The notes beneath the pieces were generated by a model. That model did no database searches, had not been told where the DNA came from, and saw only the letters and a list, made by a program, of their open reading frames with translations. DNA of 50,825 bases, taken from NCBI GenBank assembly GCA_001839685.1, contig MLAK01000835.1, positions 6,318 to 57,142 on the forward strand. Direction: 5' to 3'. Source of the DNA: Tritrichomonas foetus. Lineage: Eukaryota > Parabasalia > Tritrichomonadida > Tritrichomonadidae. Both the position numbers and the translations under genes were made by a program. This document shows, in pieces, positions 9,710 through 17,298 of the stretch (positions within the stretch are counted from its first letter, which is position 1; each line of letters opens with the position of its first letter).

Positions 9710-10321
9710 CTACTGTATGGAACAACAGGATGTATTCTCTTCTTGCTTAATGACAGTAGGAGGTCTTCCAATTTGGCCACAATCCATAATCAATACTTCT
9801 GCTAATGGTGTTCCTTTTCTCGTTCCTTGAGTTTCAATATTCTTGACCACATCCATCCCCTCAATCACCTCACCAAACACAACATGCTTCCCATTCAAAT
9901 CTGGTGTTTTCACAGTTGTTATAAAAAATTGGGAACGATTTTTATTTGGTCCCGAATTGGCCATTGACAATACACCAGCTTTATCGTGCTGTAAAATGAA
10001 ATTTTCATCGTCAAAATATTGACCATAAATTGATTCACCTCCATGTCCGTCGCCCATGATGAAGTCACCTCCCTGTATCATAAATCGTGGAATAATTCTG
10101 TGGAACTTGCAACCTTTGTAGCAAAGATGCTTTCCAAGCTTTCCAACCCCTTTTTCGCCGGTGCACAAGCATCGAAAATTTTCGCATGTTTTTGGGCATT
10201 TGTCGCTTCTCAATAAAATGGTAATGCGTCCGGAAGGTTCACCGCCGATTGATATGTCGAGGAAAACTTTTGGCAATTCATTTATTTGTTCTTCGTTCAT
10301 TTGTTTTGAATTAACTATCAA
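9710..10321 (-). CDS. Cyclophilin-type peptidyl-prolyl cis-trans isomerase with CaaX-like tail
   Basis: A 203-residue cyclophilin that catalyses proline isomerisation. The domain spans about residues 18-185. Catalytic and binding residues are present: Arg75 and Phe80 in [15 protein letters not shown], Gln83, the [20 protein letters not shown] block, and His146 in GKHVVFG. The position equal to human CypA Trp121, which contacts cyclosporin, is Asp141 (KTPDLNGKH), so drug binding may be weak. After the domain a short linker ends in CCSIQ; the last four residues CSIQ fit a CaaX prenylation box with a farnesyl-type final residue, and the preceding Cys could be palmitoylated. This predicts a membrane-tethered cyclophilin, which is inference. 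An in-frame Met at residue 8 ([13 protein letters not shown] at 10300) is an equally good start. Confidence 0.93.
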   Translation of the reverse strand: MIVNSKQMNEEQINELPKVFLDISIGGEPSGRITILLRSDKCPKTCENFRCLCTGEKGVGKLGKHLCYKGCKFHRIIPRFMIQGGDFIMGDGHGGESIYGQYFDDENFILQHDKAGVLSMANSGPNKNRSQFFITTVKTPDLNGKHVVFGEVIEGMDVVKNIETQGTRKGTPLAEVLIMDCGQIGRPPTVIKQEENTSCCSIQ

Positions 10322-10998
10322 TTATTAGAAAATTGAATAGGACAATTTTATATTGATGGAAGAGTTTCCACTTTTTTCATGTTAAAGGAAGGACTATTCT
10401 CTAATAGATAACACTATTATTTTATAAATAATGTTTTATAATTTTATATTTGATATGTATGAGGAAATATTGCGAGAATATTGGGAAAATAAAGAAATAT
10501 AATTGCTACATCATTTTACAGAAGTGACTTTTTCAATCTATCGTCAACCAATATTTTTACATGATTCAAAAATTGAATATATTTCACTTAAGAATTTTAT
10601 TTGGAAAAGAAAACTCTATTGAATTGAGAATCATTAATTACTTTTTTGATAAAAAATCGTTCAAACATCTACTAAACAAGTGGCATTGAAATTTTTCGCT
10701 AAACACTTTAACAAAATAGCGATTGAGAAAAAAAGCAGAATATCATCAAATGTGAAAGAAAAGCGTTTGTACTTTCTATATCGGATATTTTATAATAGCA
10801 ATATTATTATTCGATATTCTATCATTTAGACAAGATTCTTTTTAATCTTGAAGGAGAAAAGTGCAGAAAAAGAAAAAATCGGAATTAACTTTTTCTGATT
10901 ATAAAAAGACGAAGAAAAATAAAAAGCAGTGAATTTTTCTATGAGCATTCATTGAATTATAATTGAATGTCTTATTGGTCAAGTAAAATCAACCACAG
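10322..10998. other. Divergent AT-rich spacer
   Basis: Spacer between the cyclophilin and adenylate kinase genes, presumably holding both promoters. A TCAACC initiator-like site lies close to the adenylate kinase ATG. No gene or RNA is recognisable. Confidence 0.5.
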
Positions 10999-11514
10999 AT
11001 GAGAAGCCGCCCAAACTTTCTTGTCACTGGAACACCCGGTGTTGGAAAAACAACATTTTCCGGAATGATGGCCGCAAGATTTAACATGCTGCATGTTCCA
11101 ATTAGTCGTTTGATTGCCGATAAACATTTATGGCACGAAAAAGACGAACAGCGCGATTGTACAATTTACGACGAGCAATTACTTGACGACGAAATACAGA
11201 AAATTATTTCAGAACATCCAGACGGCGGAATTATATTCGATTTTCATTGTTCAGATATTGTTCCAACAGAAAGTATTGACTATGTTTTGGTTTTACGATG
11301 TGATTCCGATATTCTTTACAAACGGCTACAACAGAGAAGTTATGATCCGAAAAAAATCACGGAAAATGTTGATGCCGAAATTTTCCGTGTTGTTTTGGAT
11401 GAAGTTATCGACGATTTTCCACAGGAAATGATTAAGGAAATAACATCGGATACAATGGCTGATCTTGATCATGCCCTTGATATGATTGGTGAACTTTTAT
11501 CAATGTCACATTAA
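10999..11514 (+). CDS. AK6: Adenylate kinase isoenzyme 6 / Fap7 family
   Basis: A 171-residue P-loop NMP kinase of the AK6 (Fap7, hCINAP) family, which has adenylate kinase/ATPase activity and, in yeast, acts in the last cleavage of 18S rRNA in 40S ribosome maturation. Seen: a Walker A GTPGVGKTT at 10-18; a DFHCSD motif near residue 78, keeping the Asp and His of the family's D-x-H (DYHGCD in human); a lid with QQRSYDPKKITENVDAEIF, close to the family's Y..KKLTDNIQCEIF. Length and layout are standard. The stop codon TAA forms the first bases of a 21-bp minisatellite, so the 3' untranslated region is made of repeat. Confidence 0.92.
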   Translation: MRSRPNFLVTGTPGVGKTTFSGMMAARFNMLHVPISRLIADKHLWHEKDEQRDCTIYDEQLLDDEIQKIISEHPDGGIIFDFHCSDIVPTESIDYVLVLRCDSDILYKRLQQRSYDPKKITENVDAEIFRVVLDEVIDDFPQEMIKEITSDTMADLDHALDMIGELLSMSH

Positions 11515-12405
11515 ATCTTGTCTATGTTGTGTTAAATCTTATCTATGTTGNNNNNNNNNNNNNNNNNNNNNNNNNNNNNNNNNNNNNNNNNNNNNNNNNN
11601 NNNNNNNNNNNNNNNNNNNNNNNNNNNNNNNNNNNNNNNNNNNNNNNNNNNNNNNNNNNNNNNNNNNNNNNNNNNNNNNNNNNNNNNNNNNNNNNNNNNN
11701 NNNNNNNNNNNNNNNNNNNNNNNNNNNNNNNNNNNNNNNNNNNNNNNNNNNNNNNNNNNNNNNNNNNNNNNNNNNNNNNNNNNNNNNNNNNNNNNNNNNN
11801 NNNNNNNNNNNNNNNNNNNNNNNNNNNNNNNNNNNNNNNNNNNNNNNNNNNNNNNNNNNNNNNNNNNNNNNNNNNNNNNNNNNNNNNNNNNNNNNNNNNN
11901 NNNNNNNNNNNNNNNNNNNNNNNNNNNNNNNNNNNNNNNNNNNNNNNNNNNNNNNNNNNNNNNNNNNNNNNNNNNNNNNNNNNNNNNNNNNNNNNNNNNN
12001 NNNNNNNNNNNNNNNNNNNNNNNNNNNNNNNNNNNNNNNNNNNNNNNNNNNNNNNNNNNNNNNNNNNNNNNNNNNNNNNNNNNNNNNNNNNNNNNNNNNN
12101 NNNNNNNNNNNNNNNNNNNNNNNNNNNNNNNNNNNNNNNNNNNNNNNNNNNNNNNNNNNNNNNNNNNNNNNNNNNNNNNNNNNNNNNNNNNNNNNNNNNN
12201 NNNNNNNNNNNNNNNNNNNNNNNNNNNNNNNNNNNNNNNNNNNNNNNNNNNNNNNNNNNNNNNNNNNNNNNNNNNNNNNNNNNNNNNNNNNNNNNNNNNN
12301 NNNNNNNNNNNNNNNNNNNNNNNNNNNNNNNNNNNNNTCTATGTTGTATTAAATCTTGTCTATGTTGCATTAAATCTTGCCCATGTTACATTAAATTTTG
12401 TCTCA
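11511..12405. repeat. 21-bp minisatellite, interrupted by an assembly gap
   Basis: Units of TTAAATCTTGTCTATGTTG plus two variable bases are seen on both sides of the gap: two copies on the left (11511-11550) and three or more, increasingly divergent, on the right (12338-12405). The matching phase of the flanks makes it likely that the gap is the same array, too repetitive to assemble. The first copy includes the stop codon of the adenylate kinase gene. Confidence 0.85.
11551..12337. other. Assembly gap (787 N)
   Basis: A run of N. Frames drawn across it have no meaning. Its true length is unknown and it probably holds more of the 21-bp repeat. Confidence 0.98.
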
Positions 12406-13191
12406 CTGTTTTCTTCATGATCATTTAAACTCAAATGAAAAGCCAAATCAACAAAAAGTGTTCATTAACATTATTTTTTCCGGGGCCTAAACTTAAATAA
12501 TATAAAATTCAGATCTGTCTTTATTTTTTCTAATCTTTTGTTTTTAGATTTTTATTAATATGCTAAGTAAAAGCTCAATTTCTTTTCATTTGATGATTGT
12601 TGTTAATGTGAATGTTATTGTTTCTGTTCGAGGGAACAAATTAAAATTAATTGTTGATGATGGATTTATGAAGTTTAATCATATGAATAAAAATTTGACC
12701 ACTTTTTCAGATTTATTCGATTGGGCAAATTAGAACAAATTTTTCTTTTTTCTTTTTTGACTGACTATAAAATCATTTTTTTTTTATTCAACAAATACTT
12801 AATAATCAAAGACTATTCCATATTTTCTCATTTTTTTTTTCCGCCCTTGAAAGTCAGCTATCTTTTATCAATTGATAAAGGAATGTTAATGAACATCTAA
12901 GGTCAAATTAAAAGTCAAATTACTGAAAAGTGCTCACTGTAATACCTGTCGCACTTTATAATAAATCTACATCCTGTTCGCCAAAATATCAGAATATTAA
13001 AATTTATCAAAACAAACGATTAGTCCCTGTGCCAATCGAAGAATTTTCGGTATGGTTGTCAGAAAAAATTTTCTCAAGCTTTGTTATCAATTCAAATTGC
13101 TATCGTTACTCAAACATTCTCAATTTTCAATCATGATGCATTCAAAATATAATTTCCTTCAGGAAAACAACCCAAAAAGTAAAAAATAAAA
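12406..13191. other. AT-rich spacer without a supportable gene
   Basis: Poly-T tracts and AT-rich sequence between the minisatellite and the CDC50 gene. Short open frames (for example 12930-13136) have no coding texture that I trust. The CDC50 promoter must lie near the right end; the bases before its ATG are purine-rich. Confidence 0.4.
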
Positions 13192-14409
13192 ATGTCAGGT
13201 TTCTTCACGACGCATATAGGCGGTGAACAAAAAAAATCGTTTCTTTTTAAAAAGTGGAGGAACCACGTCACGCCCAGAGCAGCAATTATCACACTTCTCG
13301 TTTTCGGTGTTATATTTTTAGTATTTGGACTTTCCTTTAAATTCCTCACAGACGACCTCGCGGCTTACAGAGTTAGATACGACGAGATATGCCAAAATGT
13401 ATCCTCTCCATGCGTTGTCAATATCAGCGTCAATCAACATTTAAAAGGACGAATTGCCCTTTTGTATCAACTTGAAGGTTTTTATCAGAATCACAGAAAG
13501 ATGTTTAACTCAAAAAGTTATCCGCAATTAGCAGGAAAATATATAACGAGCTATAATGAGCTTTCAGCATGCTCACCTGCAATATCAAAGGGTGATTCAA
13601 AAAGTCCGGAAGATTTGTATATACCATGTGGACTTATGGCAAAGTCATTTTTCAACGATTATTATCGATGGATGAATACTTCAGTTGGTATATTTTCTGA
13701 AGTTAACATTTCACAAGAATCTGATCGTCAGAACTTATATAAACCTATCAATTCTAGCTATAAAAGAGGGATTAGATTATTATTGGATAATACAGATTTC
13801 CCTGGAGAAACAACAAACGAACATTTTATTGTTTGGATGAGAGCAGCAGCTATGCCTACATTTTTGAAGCTTTTTGCAAGATGTAACGATTGTTCTATTC
13901 CAGCTGGCAACTACTCAATTGAAATTCGAATGCATTATCCACAATCAATGTTTCATGGACCAAGATATTTAGTGTTAACTGCAGCTGGTGGAATCGGTAG
14001 TGGCTCTAGTTTCTTAGCAATTTCATATATTACTGCTGGTGGCTTTTCATTGGCTATCGCGCTGATATTTTTGATTCAGATGCTCACCTGTCCGAGGCCG
14101 TTTGGTGACCTGTCTTCAATTTGGGAGCCAAAGCTTGATTTAGCCAACAGAAGAAACCACATGATTGACACGCTCTTAAATGAAGAAGAAGATGGGAAAA
14201 TGTCAGATGATATACCACTTCATAGTTTTCCAAATACAAGCGAATCTGAATCAAACCTTTATGATAATTCAACAGCAACAAATTCAACAATTCATTCGAA
14301 ATCTGAAGCTAAATCCAAAAGTGAAAATAAATCAAAAAATGAAACGAAGTCAACAACTGAAAATAAATCAACATCAGAAGGGAAATCAAAAAGTGAAAAA
14401 AATGAATGA
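13192..14409 (+). CDS. CDC50/LEM3 (TMEM30) family, P4-ATPase flippase subunit
   Basis: A 405-residue protein of the CDC50/LEM3/TMEM30 family, the partner subunit that P4-ATPase lipid flippases need to leave the ER and to move phospholipids. Features: a basic cytosolic N terminus; TM1 at about 31-52; a large lumenal domain with the family signature YQLEGFYQNHRK near residue 92 and IPCGLMAKSFFND near 142; several N-x-S/T sites and paired cysteines; TM2 at about 272-300. Human TMEM30A has YYQLSNFFQNHRR and APCGAIANSMFND at the same places. The cytosolic tail is unusual: about 60 residues rich in Ser, Lys, Glu and Asn, with repeats of KSKSE/ENKS type. Confidence 0.92.
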   Translation: MSGFFTTHIGGEQKKSFLFKKWRNHVTPRAAIITLLVFGVIFLVFGLSFKFLTDDLAAYRVRYDEICQNVSSPCVVNISVNQHLKGRIALLYQLEGFYQNHRKMFNSKSYPQLAGKYITSYNELSACSPAISKGDSKSPEDLYIPCGLMAKSFFNDYYRWMNTSVGIFSEVNISQESDRQNLYKPINSSYKRGIRLLLDNTDFPGETTNEHFIVWMRAAAMPTFLKLFARCNDCSIPAGNYSIEIRMHYPQSMFHGPRYLVLTAAGGIGSGSSFLAISYITAGGFSLAIALIFLIQMLTCPRPFGDLSSIWEPKLDLANRRNHMIDTLLNEEEDGKMSDDIPLHSFPNTSESESNLYDNSTATNSTIHSKSEAKSKSENKSKNETKSTTENKSTSEGKSKSEKNE

Positions 14410-14650
14410 TAGCTAAGAATTTAATATATTTTTATTTTAATAGAATCATGTTATTGTCGAACTTTTGTATGTTTGAAATAAATGTTATTAAATCATCATT
14501 CTTTATTTTTTTTATATGTTATTTCCCAAACGATTTATCTACTTGGTATGTTTTCATAATACAGAATCTGTAGTGATGATCTAATTCATAAGAAATGAGC
14601 AGATTTTTTTAAATGAAGCAATAATTGTTTGAATATTTACTGAACGTTTT
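14410..14650. other. Convergent spacer
   Basis: AT-rich spacer between the CDC50 gene and the oppositely oriented SNARE gene. It contains no gene that I can support. Confidence 0.5.
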
Positions 14651-14789
14651 CGCCCTTTTGAAATTGGTGTTGATAATTCGAATTGGTCTTGATATTTCAA
14701 ATTGATGTTGATATTTCAAATTGGTGTTGATATTTCAAATTGATGCTGATATTTCGAACTGATGTTGATATTTCGAATTGATTTTGATG
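14651..14789. repeat. 19-bp minisatellite
   Basis: About seven tandem copies of a 19-base unit, TTGATATTTCAAATTGATG, with scattered changes (CAA to CGA, GATG to GGTG). Counting from 14689 gives five successive copies at exact 19-base spacing, with degenerate copies on the left. It lies in the spacer between two convergent genes. Confidence 0.85.
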
Positions 14790-14880
14790 AAATGAAAAAA
14801 TATGAAAAGAAGATAAAGAAATAGTAGAATTTATTGATACACAATATAATGATAGTCCGGATGATATGTGAAATGATGGT

Positions 14881-15183
14881 TTATCGAGATTTCTTCCATC
14901 GAATAACAAGATACAAAATTATGATTGTTGTTCCTGCAAGAAGAAAGAAAAGCTTCTTACCAGATCCAAGTGACCCTAATATATTTCCCATGAGTTGGTT
15001 AGAAGATTCGGCCATTGAAGCGAGTGGGGAAAGAGTTTCACTTGCATGGGTAAGTTTTTCATTTTGTGTACGAATTCGCATCAAAACTTCAACACCAGTG
15101 TTTAATGCATCTTCCGCTTTAGCTTGGCTTGAGTCTAAACCTTCTTTGATTTTTCGCTGAATCGGCTTTTCAGGATCGTTCAT
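14881..15183 (-). CDS. Short tail-anchored SNARE, Qb type
   Basis: A 100-residue protein with a SNARE layout: a short hydrophilic N terminus, one amphipathic helix (about 25-72), then a C-terminal membrane anchor (about 77-95, LFFLLAGTTIIILYLVI) ending in a basic WKKSR on the lumenal side. Within the helix, TGVEVLMRIRTQNEKL fits the SNARE heptads around a central zero-layer Gln, closest to Qb helices such as the first helix of SNAP-25 (GIRTLVMLDEQGEQL). The N-terminal regulatory domain of Vti1 or Sec20 is missing, so this is nearly a bare SNARE motif plus anchor. Placement as Qb is moderately secure; the trafficking step is unknown. Confidence 0.7.
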   Translation of the reverse strand: MNDPEKPIQRKIKEGLDSSQAKAEDALNTGVEVLMRIRTQNEKLTHASETLSPLASMAESSNQLMGNILGSLGSGKKLFFLLAGTTIIILYLVIRWKKSR

Positions 15184-15188
15184 TCGAC

Positions 15189-15197
15189 TTTTATGAG
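15189..15197 (-). promoter_or_regulatory. Initiator-like CTCATAAAA upstream of the SNARE gene
   Basis: On the minus strand CTCATAAAA lies 6-14 bases before the SNARE ATG. It contains TCATA, which fits the trichomonad initiator TCA+1Y(T/A). The same nine bases occur upstream of the dynein light chain gene at 17026. A functional role is inferred. Confidence 0.4.
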
Positions 15198-15414
15198 GTA
15201 GTAAATTTTTTGGTTAAAATTTCACCACGTAAACGGTTAATTTTTAGAACGATCAACAATTCCTCGAAATATTGAAGCTAAAACTGGTTGGTGATTGGCT
15301 ATTTAATTAGTTAAAAAGCTGATTGAAAATTTTATTATCCATTCTTTTGAATGAAAAACTGGTTGGTAAAACGATATATAGAAAAAGTAGTATATCGACA
15401 AGCGGTTATGGTCG

Positions 15415-15423
15415 GCCTTTTCG
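15415..15423 (+). promoter_or_regulatory. CCTTT-type core promoter motif of the uS11 gene
   Basis: GCCTTTTCG lies one base before the ATG at 15425, identical to the nine bases in front of the kinase gene at 7198. It fits the CCTTT-type motif known at transcription starts in Trichomonas and supports the choice of 15425 as start, with a very short leader. Confidence 0.45.
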
Positions 15424-15424
15424 A

Positions 15425-15901
15425 ATGTCGAACCCAGCGCCAGAAGCCAAAGTTGCACCACCAACAAAGAAGACAAAGGCCGACGACGTTTATGTTGGCC
15501 CACCAAAGAAACAAGGCGAAATCGTCCTTGGCGTTGCTCACATCTACGCTACAAAGAATGATACTTTCATCCACGTCACTGATCTCTCAGGCGCCGAAAC
15601 TCTCGTTAAAGTAACAGGTGGTATGGTCGTTAAGGCCGCTCGTGATCAAGCCACACCATATGCTGCTATGCTTGCCGCTCAACAAGTCGCAGCTCGTCTT
15701 AAGAATCTCGGTATCGACGGTCTTCATATCAAACTCAGCGGTAAAGGAGGTTCACAGCGTCGTCTTCCAGCCCAAGGCGCACAAAGCGCCCTCAGAGCTC
15801 TTGCTCGTGCTGGTGTTAAAATTGGTCGTATCGAAGATGTTACTCCACTTCCACATGATTCAACACGTCGTAAGGGTGGTCGCCGTGGACGCCGTCTTTA
15901 A
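15425..15901 (+). CDS. RPS14: 40S ribosomal protein S14 (uS11)
   Basis: A 158-residue uS11, a protein of the small ribosomal subunit platform that lies near the decoding-site end of 18S rRNA. The family pattern is unbroken: [43 protein letters not shown], the [10 protein letters not shown] block and the basic tail [19 protein letters not shown]. The frame stays open 34 codons further upstream, but the Met at 15425 (MSNPAPEAK) fits the family length and follows a core promoter motif directly. Codon use is clearly more GC-rich at third positions than in neighbours, as expected for a highly expressed gene. The stop lies inside TAAATAAA; in trichomonads TAAA can act as the polyadenylation signal. 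Confidence 0.97.
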   Translation: MSNPAPEAKVAPPTKKTKADDVYVGPPKKQGEIVLGVAHIYATKNDTFIHVTDLSGAETLVKVTGGMVVKAARDQATPYAAMLAAQQVAARLKNLGIDGLHIKLSGKGGSQRRLPAQGAQSALRALARAGVKIGRIEDVTPLPHDSTRRKGGRRGRRL

Positions 15902-16626
15902 ATAAACGTCTGCATCTTAATACAAATTCCCCAATTCTCATTTTTCCAATTTTTTTTATCATTATTTTTTTATTTTGTATTTCCCTTCCTTTCGTTTAGG
16001 CATCATCTTTTAGATGTATTCTCTTTCCAAAACAATATTTTGCACCTGGTTTGTTCTGGATTTGATCATTTTTTCTAGCTTTCGTATATCTGAAATGTGA
16101 TCTGAAAAATCAAATGATTAAAATGATGATTTATTTCAGCAAGTTTTTTGTTGATGAATTTATATGTGAATTTAGAAAGAGTGTAATATATTTTCTCGTT
16201 TGAGGTTTTTCCTCTAATGATATCTTTATCATTGATAATTGGTCATTTTTTCATGATATATTTCTACGTGTATCTAATTTTGATTGTCTTTCATTCAAAG
16301 TTCTGCAGTATTTCTTATCAAAAACTCATTTTTTCGCAATTGGCTAATAACACATTAAAATATTAAAAAATTGACAATTGTCCAATTGACAGTTTTTAAC
16401 TAGAAAATAATCTCAATGATGTGACTTTAGCATTAAAAAATTGGAGGAGAATCAAATTCATGACTATTCTGACCGATAATATTTCTGAATAAATATTTTC
16501 CTGTTGAAAAGCTATTCGACCGGGAAATGAAGGTTTATGCATATTTTCTACTTTCCAGCAGAGGGGATAAAAAAATCAGGAAATAAAAAAATTGCCGTTT
16601 AAATAGAGATTATCTAACATCACGTT
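15902..16626. other. Convergent AT-rich spacer
   Basis: More than 700 bases between the 3' ends of the uS11 and dynein light chain genes. I looked for tRNA-type TTC arms and small frames and found nothing that I can support. Confidence 0.5.
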
Positions 16627-16998
16627 TTAGTATGAGTACAATGCATAAGCAATTCCAACAGCGAAAATTGAGTCATTTGTGAACGTTTCACGTGCAAAGT
16701 TGTCGGTGTCGTTATCCCAAAAGCCTCTGAATCCCATCGCAATACCTTGTCCTCTTTGCTCACCAAGTAAAACCTGAACAATCAGTTTATACTGTGGTGG
16801 AAGGACCTCCTTGAGTTTGGCTTTGATTGCCTCCACAATCTCACGAGCTGTCTGTGATACCGCTTCTGGAACATAGGTTTGTTTCGAGAGAGATTCTGCG
16901 AGTTGATTTTTAATTATTTGTTGAGCTTCGAGAACCTTAAATTTGTTCTCAAATTGTGGTCCAGCCTTGAGCTGTTGTTGTTGATTGGAATCTTCCAT
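16627..16998 (-). CDS. Tctex1-type dynein light chain
   Basis: A 123-residue protein of the Tctex1/DYNLT family, dimeric light chains that sit on the dynein intermediate chain (and in cilia on dynein-2 and other assemblies). The N-terminal 25 residues are Gln-rich; helices follow (EAQQIIKNQLAESL, TAREIVEAIKAKLKEV). The C-terminal strands are the family signature: YKLIVQVLLGEQRGQGIAMG, FRGFWDNDTDNF and NDSIFAVGIAYALYSY at the very end. It looks closer to the TCTEX1D2-like branch than to classical DYNLT1, though this is judged by eye. Trichomonads have several flagella, so an axonemal or intraflagellar transport role is plausible. Confidence 0.92.
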   Translation of the reverse strand: MEDSNQQQQLKAGPQFENKFKVLEAQQIIKNQLAESLSKQTYVPEAVSQTAREIVEAIKAKLKEVLPPQYKLIVQVLLGEQRGQGIAMGFRGFWDNDTDNFARETFTNDSIFAVGIAYALYSY

Positions 16999-17025
16999 TT
17001 GAGGCCGTTATTATTTTCCGACACT

Positions 17026-17034
17026 TTTTATGAG
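17026..17034 (-). promoter_or_regulatory. Initiator-like CTCATAAAA upstream of the dynein light chain gene
   Basis: On the minus strand CTCATAAAA lies 28-36 bases before the ATG. It includes TCATA, matching the trichomonad initiator TCA+1Y(T/A), and is identical to the motif before the SNARE gene at 15189. Function is inferred. Confidence 0.35.
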
Positions 17035-17264
17035 GAAAGTTTTCGAAACAAATTCAGCTTCCCAAGGTAAATATATACGGTTGGAGTTTATATCGTTGGA
17101 AAAGACCAAAATTTCTGAATGATAGGTTAATTTTATCACTTTTGTCAATCAAGAGAAAAAAAGGTCAAATATTTACGCTAAATAAAACAACTGTTTTCGA
17201 TAGTACATTTTGAATGATCATTCAAAAAGTAAAGATATATCTCACAAAATTGATATTATAACGA

Positions 17265-17270
17265 TCATTT
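17265..17270 (+). promoter_or_regulatory. Initiator-like TCATTT before the EFR3-like gene
   Basis: TCATTT, a good match to TCA+1Y(T/A), lies about 30 bases before the ATG at 17299. The position is reasonable, but such a short motif can occur by chance in AT-rich DNA. Confidence 0.3.
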
Positions 17271-17298
17271 TTGTCATCGCTGGTCAAAAACTGATCGA

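Noticed and set aside
11486..12428. Frames of nearly 300 residues across the gap
   Set aside because: They consist almost wholly of N and exist only because N cannot be a stop; the flanks are minisatellite.
12930..13136. 68-residue frame before the CDC50 gene
   Set aside because: Composition is not protein-like, no family is recognised, and it ends against the CDC50 leader.
15323..15424. N-terminal extension of 34 residues on uS11
   Set aside because: The family length, and a core promoter motif one base before 15425, favour the internal ATG.
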